A stretch of 64,000 bases of DNA from Tubulanus polymorphus (lineage: Eukaryota; Nemertea; Palaeonemertea; Tubulaniformes; Tubulanidae), in assembly GCF_964204645.1 (NCBI RefSeq), contig NC_134025.1:25078001-25142000 (forward strand). Direction: 5' to 3'. Below the pieces are notes generated by a model that saw only the letters and a program-made list of their open reading frames with translations, did not search any database and was not told the origin of the DNA. Shown one piece after another: positions 11,201-21,959 of this stretch (position 1 is the first letter of the stretch; each line of letters opens with the position of its first letter). The position numbers were made by a program, and so were the translations under genes.

Positions 11201-14200
11201 GTATTCAATTTCAATTCTCGTTTATCATAGTCAGATGATGCGATGTCGTTCCAAGCCCAAGATGTGGTATTTCATCGTAGATCGGATGACGCTGCAGTTG
11301 TTAAAGATGATCAGTCAATTGAACAAATCGACGATAATAAAGTCTGTATACTGAATCCTGAATCCTCAGCTCATATTGAAGGTGTCAAAGTGCCCGATTC
11401 TATGAAAGGTATATACCGAGTTTTCAGAAAAGTTTACCAGTTACTCAAAATATGAAATAAGTAGCTATCGATTACTTTATCACAGTCTTCAGTTAAGAAA
11501 AAATGATAGAAATTAAGAATTTTTAGGCTTAGGAAAATTATCCTCATTGAAGTAATTAGAAAATAGACTCCCTCATTTTGAATGTTGATTGTATCTGTTT
11601 TGTCACTAAAACATCAGCATTGAAGTACTTTGCATTTCTATGTTTGCAACTAGTAATTCTCTTCAAATTTCAGCATTGATACTTACAAGAATTGATCAGT
11701 TAGATATCACTGATCAAATGATTATCAAATGTGCTGCGATCATCGGCGAGTACATCAGTAGACGGATGTTAGAATACATTCTACCTGACAACTACCTTCC
11801 AAAACTACCAGATACCATTGAACGTCTTATGAAAACCGGTGTTCTGGAATGTGCCAGTCCGAAACGACGAATATTGGAAGAGAAAATGGTTAGATATGCG
11901 GCCGCTTCGCGTAAACATAAGGTTCTGCAGGAGAGGGGCTTGCCAGCGATGTTACAGGATACCGCTTGTTACTGTAATCCAGATGGGAAACGTTCCGATT
12001 GTCAAATAATGCAGTTCGGCTCAACAATAATGCAAGAAACAGCGTACGGAATATTCCTAGAAGCGCAGCGAACTGAGCTACACATTCGTTGTGCCGAGTT
12101 TCTAGAATCGCAAGCGCATAAATGCGAAGCTTGTGGCGGCGGAGATTGGATGCCGGCTTACTACGCCCCGTTCTACCATCAAATTCAAACGCCGACAAAA
12201 AACACGGTAGCCGCTTCGAAGAGAGCGCAGGCTGTTTCATGGAGCGGAGGTCCACTGGCTCAGGCGCGTAATTTTCAGAAAGAACGCAGAGGAACAATGG
12301 AGTGGAAACCTAAACGGCCGCCAAGAGCAAAAAGAAGTAAGAATATTTCGAATCAAAGCATTGCACTTATCTATTCTTTAGTAGTAAATTTCACATCAAT
12401 TTTATGTTTCAGTGTCTATCGTGCGAGGTTTACAAGCAAATAAAGTCAAGCCAGCATCTTCATCCGGTGTAAACTTACTGGAACAACAGACTTTGCCTTC
12501 AGGCGGCAACATATTCCAAGTGAGAGGCGAGGAATCTGCAGTTTCTAACGGCTATGAACTTTCCGGACTTTTGAACCCAAATCAAATACAAGCTGTAAAG
12601 TTACGACGATTATCGTTGAAGATGTTTTTAGGGTAGGAAATATGCTTAGTATTTCTAAATCTTAGGCTCAGTATATGATGTGTCAATTTTGCCATGTCCA
12701 ACCTTATAGAACTGTCTGCTGTATGAATAATATACCGATATCCTTGTATCCTCGTCACATCAAAAGTGAGACTGAAAAATTAGAATGTAACTTTATGAAG
12801 CGATTAATTTGTGTCAGTAGTTATCAGGTAGTAAGTAAATTCGTATAAAGTTTTACTACTATGAATATTGTTTGAATAGTTTCATATCACCTGAAGAGTT
12901 GCCAGAAGATATGTCTAGCTCAACATCAGTGGACATGGAAGAGGTTTTAGCCGATATCGACCTGAGGGCTTGCGAATGCGATAAAGTGTTAGCGTCTGTT
13001 TATCCTCAGCTTGTTCGTCATTGGCGTTCAGCTGGTAATGTCGGCAGGACTGTGCACTTCATGTCGGAGGCAGGTGCAGCAGCAATAGCCACATTCAACA
13101 ATCTTCAGGTACTGTTTATTTCATAGTTGAGCGTATTATTTACAAACAGGCGCTTTCAAACTGGGATGGAAACAACTATATGTTTCATCACATATGGATT
13201 CTCAATTTAAGAAAAAAAGCTTTAAATCTCATCAACCATTGAAGGCAGTATTGAATTCTATAACTGAATGATTTGTGTTTGATCCCTGTATAGTGAAATC
13301 TTCATTTAAGGCTAAATCCTATGTAGAAGAAGCTCATAAAATCATTGAAGCCGTGAAAGCTGGTGACAATCCATTTGTTACAGAAGTTTCGGAAGTCACT
13401 GAAACTCAGATAACTCTTGAGGAAAGAGCGCGGCTTGCTATCCTGACTGGACAGGTTGGTTTTAGATTATTGCTGATTTATCGGGTAGTGGTAGATTAGA
13501 GATGCTACCTCTCTTGATTTCTTGGGTGAATCCCTGGAAATGATAAACTGTCACTGTATTTTCAAATTTAGACGTTAATATCTTTTCTTCCATTCAAAGG
13601 CATTCCTAAACATGGGTCAGTATGCAGAGGCTAAAGAGAACTGTCTTAAAGCGTTAGAATTGATGCAGAACAGTCAACCGAATAACAACGCTAAAGTTCT
13701 CGGTCGTATTATCAAAGAAGGAGTAAAACAGATCATACGCCGAATCAAAGGCAGGGAGCCAGATATTGACTTGATTAGGTTTGTATGCCATAGGATCAGG
13801 GGAGAAGGTATGCCATAGGGACCCTAAAATCGAAAAATCTGTAAAAACATATTGGTTGCATTCAGAGTTGATGAGAGGGCTCTACATTTAAAAAAGAGAA
13901 TTTATAAAAAAATGTTTACTGACTTAATAAGACTCAAGCTAAGATGAAGCTAAGATTGACTGAGTTAAAATCAGTCTTGGCTACTTAGCATGTAGGATGT
14001 TTTGGTTTTAATGGCTCATAATTCTTTGTATGAAGGGATTTTGAACAGAAAGAACGAGTAGTTGAACAAGTTCGATGTCTTCATCTACTCTACAAAACCT
14101 ACCGATTACAAAATCAACCTTTGAACTCGATGATGGTTGCTCTTCAGCAAGTGAACCTCGCTGAATTAGTGGGCGACATAGTGAGAGAGGTATTGAAATT

Positions 14201-16751
14201 GAAAAAACTTTTTTACAAAAAGAACAGCTTTTTAAAAGATGACTGAAAGGAATTCTTAAACTTGAATTCGTGTCTACGATTTCATCTGATGAAATTTTTT
14301 TTTGTCTCCAAACAAACTATAGCAAATTCTAGCATACACAGCTCTAATGGAAGCTTGTCAATGGCTGAGATGGACAAACCTCTCGCGTAAATATGAAGCC
14401 ATTGCACTACGAAGGTACTACGGTAAATTGTTTGTAGCTCTGAGTTATTTCATTTTCATTTGTTTCATTCAACGTATTTTCATTGTTTCAGATGTATGAA
14501 CACTTTAGATGATTTCACCCCCGATGATTTGTCCGCTGTTGCAAATCTGCACGCTGTTTGTTGTATAAATCATTTGGTACTGGGTGAACTGCAGAAGGCA
14601 TGCGAGTCTGGTAAGAACAAGGGTTGGTGTACATTTGCAAGGAGCAGAAGAGTGTTTCAAGTTGATTTCTCCTTTTTACATGAGATTTGTTCACCAAAAG
14701 GAAACATGTTCTAATCAAGAAGATTAATATCGTAGTGTGTTTTTATAATATTTCAGGGTACAACGTTGAGAGAATCAGTCGCAAAGTTCATGACAATGAA
14801 ACCCGTCTGAAAGCTCTCCCTATGTTGGTTAGGTCACTTCTACTCAGTGGAAAGTATGCATTATTATCATCTTATTTGAACGAATTCAAGGGCGGATTCA
14901 GGGTTATTTCCAGACAGTATTTGAAGGAAAAATAAGGGCATTTCCACTTTCAAAGGGCACCTGTATAACAAAGTGGACACGATCCCTGCCTTTGTGACAC
15001 CAATGGCACAAAGCGGATGAGGAGTTGGGGCCAAAGAAATTTCGAGAATTTCATTCAAATTTTGTGAATTCTGGTGTATTTCTCATTACCATTTTTCCCC
15101 CTAAGCAGAGATATGGTGCCAACGGGTGGATCAACAGAATTTCAAACTAACCTTTGAAAGGGCATCAAAAATTCAAACAATATTTGAAAATACAGTCTGG
15201 ATCTGCCCCTGAAAGTATTGAACATAGAATAATTTGAACATTCTTCCAGATGAGGGTTGTTCGGTATCATTTAAAAGGTTTAAACTTGTGGGTTGTAAGT
15301 TTTAGATTTGTGATTTTAGGACAACTGACGTCGTGGAAGTTTTAGAACAGCTGAAATATATAGCAGAAGAGGCTAATGATCGCCTTGGATTGGCAAACTA
15401 CTACTGCTGCTGTCTCGATCTACTCTTAGAAGCAGGTTTTACATAAAGTTCCATCCCGATATGTCCAAAGAAATCACTTAACCTATATTCCATTTTTTCA
15501 ATATCAACATCTCTTATTTCAGGCTTCCAGCTGGAAAGTTTTGAGGATTGTCTGAATTTTGCCACGGAAGCTATGAATGACCCGACATTAGCAAATGATC
15601 CACTCGTCAAATTCTACCTAGCATCAGCGATATGTTTATGGTATTTATCTTTTAACTTTCAAAAATATTTTCATCTATCAATAAGTGTCAGATTAAAAGC
15701 TTGATTCTAACTTCTGTTTGCTTTGTAGGTACTCACGAACGAGTTCTTCGACTGAATCGACTGAATTTTGGTATAAGATGGCCAATCTGTATATGATGGA
15801 CTCATTTGAGCGTTTGACCACCGTGCACGGCTTCATCAAAATCATAGAATGTCAGTTGCTTCGATTGAGTCAGTTTATCGCTCTCAATAGTAACGACGCC
15901 ACCCTCAATCAGTGGAAGACAATATGTTTACATGTAAGCTGATATACAGTGTATTTATATTCACGACTTGCCCGTGATGTGACCAAAGTTCTTAGATTTG
16001 TTTGGATTGGAGTGTTGTATAATACACACTATTTGAAATACACATTTTGTAAACTATTTTGAAGTTATGATGTTTTTGACATCAAAAGTAAATTTAAAAC
16101 CCTTGGTTCATATTTATTTTATTTAGCTTCCCATTGAACGCCTAATTTGGCTTGAAACTGAAATCTTCTTAATTCCTTTGAAATTCTCTTTTGAAATATA
16201 TGGGCCTCTTCTAGATATGAAAGGTTCGTTATAAGTAAAATTTCGATTTTTTCCTATAATTTCAGTTGATGGAGAAATTGCGAATAATCTGCCAGCGATT
16301 CACCGTATTTCAACCGCGTATGTACCTGCTTCGTTCGTATTACCACATGATCACCGGTTTTACCGGCATCGCGAAGGCGTACCTACTACGCTCGATAAAC
16401 CGCAGCAAAAAAACCGGCAACGTCCTCGACGAAGAATGGGCCGAGCACTGCAAACAGGTGTGGTTCGACCCGGAACACGATCTCGTGCAGCATTCGTTCT
16501 GGATGATGTACAACGATAGCGGTATGGTCGATCACCACGTGGCTCAGAGCATCCCCGGTTCGTTGATCAAATACTCGTTGCCTCTGCCGCACTGGTTCGA
16601 CGTCAGCGGCAGTAAACGCTACAACGTCAGTAAAGATGCGACCAACGCCAAAAGTAACATCGATTCGATCAAAGAAGATGACGAAGAAAACGAGGGTATC
16701 GACGAGGAAGATTATCGCGAGGTTGAATTGAACACCGAAACGTACGCTTAA
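5296..16751 (+). CDS. ADCY10: Soluble (bicarbonate-type) adenylyl cyclase, ADCY10-like
   Basis: Makes cAMP from ATP; family members sense bicarbonate and calcium and work in cytosol, sperm flagella and cilia. Exons: 5296-5356, 5765-5953, 6063-6200, 6412-6558, 6757-6962, 7253-7454, 7584-7634, 7918-7976, 8259-8447, 8583-8701, 8788-8864, 9158-9341, 9523-9747, 9867-10065, 10168-10257, 10397-10680, 10928-11132, 11231-11408, 11674-12336, 12413-12632, 12880-13108, 13311-13454, 13600-13778, 14036-14189, 14323-14414, 14492-14610, 14757-14853, 15320-15435, 15523-15640, 15729-15933, 16266-16751; 5,625 nt, 1,874 residues (human 1,610). Phases agree throughout. C1 domain: MFADISGFTAL and LKYAGDAILAVW keep both metal aspartates and the Lys before GD. 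C2: NKVFLFDKGLTF, QEYTVIGRKVNMAAR. Then an NTPase module: P-loop GDSGMGKTR at about 9681, Walker-B-like VVLLLDDAHNID, and a long helical C-terminus. The two-residue-class changes in the bicarbonate pocket are given under findings. The 59-nt exon at 7918 and the acceptor at 14036 are the least certain parts. Confidence 0.93.
5500..5590 (-). repeat. Possible tRNA-derived SINE fragment in cyclase intron 1
   Basis: Read on the minus strand, GGGGGTTCAAGTCTGACTC contains a good pol III B-box (GGTTCAAGTCT). No matching A-box, folded tRNA or tail could be fixed. It may be a SINE remnant or chance. Confidence 0.25.
14887..15211. mobile_element. hAT-like MITE in a soluble cyclase intron
   Basis: The ends are inverted repeats: CAAGGGCGGATTCAG at the left and, read inward from the right, CAGGGGCAGATCCAG. 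The flanking 8-mers AACGAATT (14879-14886) and AAAGTATT (15212-15219) match at 6 of 8 positions, as expected for an old 8-bp hAT target duplication. The 325-bp body has no transposase frame, so it is non-autonomous and decayed. Confidence 0.55.
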
Positions 16752-16895
16752 ATCGAAGCTGTATCCGAAGTATTTTGTTTTGTCAAGATCAATGACATAA
16801 TTCTATTTGAATAACAATTTACTAGTTTACGTATGCGCATGTATGTATTCATGAAGATAAAAAGCTCATTATTTTACGGATAGATGTTAACTGTC

Positions 16896-16901
16896 AATAA
16901 A
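16896..16901 (+). terminator. Poly(A) signal of soluble adenylyl cyclase
   Basis: AATAAA 145 bp after the stop codon, in an AT-rich 3' UTR. A second AATAAA lies at 17046-17051. Confidence 0.65.
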
Positions 16902-17466
16902 GTTGTTTTTAAGTTCACTGATTTTACCTATCTACATATTTTTATTTATTAATTAAAAGTGTGCCGCTCAATTTGATAACTGGCACAACATGTTTATTTT
17001 CTAATTGTTATTTGTTATCGTTATTTCTGTTGTTTTTGTCGAAGAAATAAAAAGTATTTTTAGAGCAATTGATATGTTTAAGTAATATTGATTCACGGGT
17101 CTATCATCATTCTGAGGAAAATAATGCAGGTATCTAGAAAATCTACTCTGACGCGATGAAGGGATTGAATGATCATGAGGGCTAGAAAAATCTGTAATCC
17201 GTTTGACTGTTGAACTTGAGATAAAGAGTTTTGCTCGCGTATTTTCTGTTGAAATTCGTGGTATTCATCATTGTCTTAAAGAGATAGTTCAGCCTCTTCT
17301 AAACTATGTTTTTACGGTCCGTATTTTTATGGTTTCTACATAATATGCCTTAGTAACCTGTCTGTGGGGTAGTTTCACGATCGGATATTTAGTATAAATC
17401 CATCCGATTATTAAAGCTTACCACCAACGACATTAGGTAGTAGGCACCCACTTTATTCGGTAAAGT

Positions 17467-17865
17467 TTGGATCCTTCAAATTCGATGAGTAACTGTGATG
17501 TCTTCACCCGTATTGAAAATAAACAGACAATCTCGACTTATTGGCACGAAGTTGAACCCAGCATGTCTGATCTCTATTTGACCAGTATTGCCCTGGACAA
17601 TTTTCGTTATTTTGCGAAGAATGAAGGTCGAGATGTTAAAAATGGTGATTCATTAAAATCGAGTTCACTGGTGTTCGTCACAGTATTGAAAATCGGTCCG
17701 AACCAGTGTTTCACAAATCAAATTATACTTATCAGTTTTATATTAAGGTTGTAGATATTGCCTATTAGAAGGTCAAACATATCAACTCTTGTCAGTACGA
17801 AAGGACTCAAAGGTTTACTTAACAGTCAGCAATGCTGAAACCGGAATTATCTGGACACTGTGAGA
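17467..17865 (+). pseudogene. Possible frameshifted coding fragment, unidentified
   Basis: A 95-codon frame (17467-17754) with protein-like composition, including ISTYWHEVEPSMSDLYLTSI, is followed after its stop, in another frame (from about 17763), by an open stretch containing KDSKVYLTVSNAETGIIW that stops near 17861. Together they look like one coding unit broken by a frameshift or an unseen intron. No family was recognised. It may be an unannotated exon of the next gene, a fossil, or chance. Confidence 0.25.
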
Positions 17866-18026
17866 GTGAATTGTGCAAAACGCTTACCGATAACATGATT
17901 CTGGCAACTCTCCCACTTTAGGACAGTTGCCAAGATCACGAGTATTTAACGATGTATTCAGCTTTTGGATAAACATAATTCATTAGACTTGTCAACGAAA
18001 CAGATCGCTCAGCGTAGAAAGTTACG

Positions 18027-20079
18027 ATGATGATGGGCATGGACGACGGCGATCCCGGTGAACCGAGAGATCATTTGAATCGTCTACTCGGCGGACAGTT
18101 GCCGCCGTTCACCAATAAACTGAAACCCGCGTTCAGAGGAAAGCGACAGACTTTAACAAACATCAAACGAAATATTGGTATGTATCAAAATCTTATCTTA
18201 AGAAATCATTAAGGGGTGTGTGTTTTGCTATTGAACGAACAAAATGGGCGTCCAGCCATCAAACTAAACTTCTGTAATTGCCGGATTCTTTATTTCAAAT
18301 TTTATTTCAATTCTTACTTTTTATGTGTAGGCTTACTATGTCGTCATTTGTATCCTATATGTATGTTTTTTGTTCATATGACCTGGTTATTTTATTCTAG
18401 ATGGTTTTGGCTTTGATCCAGAGTCCGTTGAGCAGGGCATTCCTCAGCAAGATGTGACTGTTGATTTTATGGGGACTGATTTGCAATTCACGAGGTAATT
18501 ATTATGACCTTGAATTTTTTGAAAACCATTTGTTATCTGGACGATCTACATACGTAACATTTCATTTGGAAATGAAGATTCAGAGTTCTAGTCGTAACAC
18601 GCATTCTAGCACACGCATGGCACACGTCCAATGACGCGCGTGAAAATAAATTAACACAATTAACTTATCACGTGATTGCTTATCGTGTAATACATATTGG
18701 AGATCGATATTTCTCATGGTTAAAGTGCAAAAGATAAGACAATTGTGTGAAGTGATAAAGTTATGTAACTTTGACCAAATCCGGTTCAATCTGATCATAT
18801 TCCGGAAAAAAATCCTTTATCTTTTTAGGTAACCTCCCTTCTGTAGAACTGGTATTTTTCTTAATCTTAATTAATCTGTTGATGTTTTAATTTTTTCTTC
18901 TTATTCAGAAATGGTTTAACAACTCGCTTTTCTTTGAAAAATGTCAAGACCCTTGCCACACTGGTCGATGAAGGTTGGAACTTGAAGTTAGAGAAGAAAC
19001 GACTCGTGCAATATCCAAAAGCCAGCGTCGCCGTAACAGCCACGCATCCTGACTATTGCAGCAAAAATAAATCCTTGCCTTTAATCGATAACATGGTTTC
19101 AGTGGTTTTGCTGATGGACCTGGAGACTGAATCTCTTTGCGGGGATCTCGAAATTCCTAGAAAAGGAAACGTCGCTTTGAATGAAAAGTTAGTCGGATTT
19201 CAGCTGCTGGGTTTAGATTTGAGTCCGGATCAGTCAATTTTAGCCGTGTCGTGGAAGCTACTCGACCCCGACACGTGGAACTTGAATCGATGCGTCGATA
19301 ATACTGCATTTATTTATTTTTACGACGTGTCCGGTGATTTCTGTTCTGCGCCGATTCATTGCATCACGAAAAACTACGAAGAGGACTGCGGCGATCCGAG
19401 TATAGCGTTCGACCCGAGCAGTGGTCATTCGTGTTTCACATTGACTTTCCCGAAGAGAATTGAAACAGTTACGATACGACTTCCCATGGAACGATACCGT
19501 TTCGATCACGTGCCCGTCATCGAAACTGGACTTATGAATCTAGACAAACAGCGCGGAATCTCTGTCACGGATTCCACAACTCTGCTCGATGCCAAATTCG
19601 AATCGCTGTTCAGCAAACAGCAAAAACTCCGGTACACTCCAGATGGACGATATATAGTATACCTGAATTCGTACAGTACCAGAGGCGGCTTCGGGATGTA
19701 TTACGGCGGGAAAATGAAAATGGAAGTCGTGATTTTGGACGCCGCTGACGTCAATCATGTTATCGGGCGACACAAATTTCAGTGGAAACCCGACCAAATG
19801 GAACCGGAATCGAACGTCGACTGGTTCACTATAGATAACGTGGTTCACTTTTCGAAATATTCAGAAAGCGTTTTGATCATCGAAAATGTGTCAAAGACCG
19901 CCGATAGCTCGCTGCTAGTAGACTATATGGTCGTACAACTACCCCAGAAATTAAATCTACAAGACATTTGCCGTAAGATTATTCGGAAATCAGCTGCTGG
20001 TTCAGACGACAGTATTGCTCGTCTGCCATTACCGTCGATCTTGAAGAACTACCTTAATTACAAACACACTTCCCGTTAA
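18027..20079 (+). CDS. SOCS-box protein with beta-propeller-like body, uncharacterised
   Basis: Three exons, 18027-18177, 18401-18494 and 18909-20079 (phases 1 and 2, consistent), encode 471 residues. The last 40 or so residues form a SOCS box. The BC-box NLQDICRKII has the Leu and Cys that contact Elongin B/C, and the Cul5-box LPLPSILKNYL is a near-perfect match to the LP-Phi-P core. Such proteins bring a substrate to a Cullin-5 ubiquitin ligase. The middle (about residues 100-430) is rich in beta strands, with repeats such as LSPDQSILAV and YTPDGRYIVYL that resemble propeller blades, but I cannot assign WD40 or any named fold. There are no ankyrin, SH2 or SPRY motifs. The start at MMMGMDDGDPGEPRD is the first ATG of an open exon. 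The substrate is unknown. Confidence 0.85.
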
Positions 20080-21754
20080 TTGATTGTTTTCATCCAAAAT
20101 GTTTATGTTTTAATTTAATGAATATGAAAAAAATATAATAATGATTAGAACAATATAACGATAAAAAAAATTCGGTCGTCTCATTATATTTGTATAGACC
20201 TTTCGTCTCGAGTATGCCACGTCTTTAATTTCATTTCCGATGTAAAGAGAAAAAACAAAGAACACAAAATATTCAATTCATCATCGTTAATTTTATTTTT
20301 TTCATACGTTTAACTTTTTTAAGAATCTCATTTACCATTTACATCGAAGTAGAATAATAGTTTTTTTTATCTAAATGTCGAAGTCGATAAAGGTTCAAAC
20401 AATCCAATGCAGTCGTGTACGGTAACGGGCTGTGCGTTTTCTGTATTCCATTGGATATATATTTCATTAATAGTCCATCAAATTCATACATTCATTAATT
20501 ACATTTAAATGAAAAACTACACCGTATAACACCTAAAAATCAAAGTTACTCGTCGCCCATATAAATGTATTGTATTACATCCGAGAGGTCCATTCGTTCA
20601 ATTTTGCAAAATATTTTAGTATCGCTGGTTTACCTATACAAGTGTGTGAGGAAATACCTGCGTAGATTTATATATTTAAATTATGTCGCGAGAACAGTTT
20701 GCCATCTCCATAAATGCCCTCTAAGATCATTCATTGAAAATCTTCCATCCAGTTTCTAATAAGGAAACATGGCGATTAATAGTTAGATATCACCTTGAAT
20801 TTGAGGATGGCATGAGGAGATTGTAAGCAAACATCAAGCTCGGAAGTCCTAAACAAGAATTTTTTTTGAACAAAATGGCATTGTATCAATTCATAAGTAC
20901 ATATTTCATGGGCGACCTTTATGGATTTGATTGATTTTATTTCTCATTCTCATAGTTTGCACTGTTTCTTTGTGGTATATACACATTTAACCGACATAAA
21001 TGGTTAATAATGATAATATATCAACTCCGTTAAAAATGTTATCTATAAATATTAACTATTATTAACAAAAAGCCTAATCCTCCAAAACTAAATCATTAGG
21101 CGTATAATATATTATTCATATCATATAAATCGTGATAGTAATTTTCAGACAGAAATGACACAAGTTATATCATAAGGCAGATTGCTAGATCACTAATTAT
21201 TTCAATAAAATGAGTGTTGATACATTTCAAGAGGGAGCAAGGTGTAAGGCTGAAACTAAACTGACGCAATACAACCTGTTTTAACAAACGTACTCTATAA
21301 AGCTTAGCTTACTATTCTTTAGATACTCTCTTCTACGTCTATTTCATTATTTACAAATTCTAAATGCAATCATGGGATATATATTCGGATATGCGCCAAG
21401 CAAGATTTTCAAGCTTACGGAATCAAACTTTTTCTCATTGAATGCCGTTTCAAAATTATAGTCAAAGCCCTGCACGGAAATAGAAAAAAGCGTTTCAACT
21501 TTTGCAAAAGGCTATGAATCGTCCAACTTTTTGAATTTTCTTTCGATTATATATTCTATAAGGATATAGAACTCGGCTGAAATTAAGGCACACGCCGAGT
21601 TATGAATATATCTATAGGAAAAGAGATTTTTAGGGTGTATAAAGTGTAATTTACAAAAATAACAAGACATTCACGACAACAACAAATTTCAATTCGTATC
21701 TTCTCTCACAATTTACATTCCAATTACGTTTCCATAACTGTGCTACGTTTTCCT
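20080..21754. other. Convergent spacer, no gene seen
   Basis: AT-rich DNA between the SOCS-box gene and the end of the Ig gene. No canonical AATAAA lies close to either stop, and no convincing coding frame was found. Both 3' UTRs must lie here. Confidence 0.5.
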
Positions 21755-21896
21755 CACCCTAGCTTGCCAGGGTTTGATTGCTGCCGCCGAAGCTCACGCC
21801 AACGCAAACCCTGGCCAGGGTCTGCGGCCAGGGTTTGTGTTGGCACGAGCATGGGCGGTGACAATCGATCCCTGGCAAGCGAGGATACGTTTTCCT
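21744..21896. mobile_element. Nested foldback element with direct-repeat flanks
   Basis: Two 54-bp arms, 21763-21816 and 21826-21879, are inverted copies of each other (about 80% identical; CTTGCCAGGG at the outer ends and AAACCCTGGCC at the inner ends) around a 9-nt spacer. Each arm is also a hairpin in its own right, since GCCAGGGTTTG is answered by CAAACCCTGGC within the left arm. The unit is flanked by the 11-bp direct repeat TACGTTTTCCT at 21744-21754 and 21886-21896, as a target duplication would be. No coding capacity. Confidence 0.7.
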
Positions 21897-21959
21897 TCGC
21901 ATATCGATAAGGAATGATATTTCCGCTTTTTCCTGTTGATTCCTCCTCGTTAACCCGGC

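Larger units (their letters stand above)
16752..18026. other. Intergenic region between the cyclase and the SOCS-box gene
   Basis: Tandem spacer. It holds the cyclase poly(A) signals, a possible coding fragment at 17467-17860, and presumably the promoter of the downstream gene. No TATA or repeat could be fixed near 18027. Confidence 0.5.
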
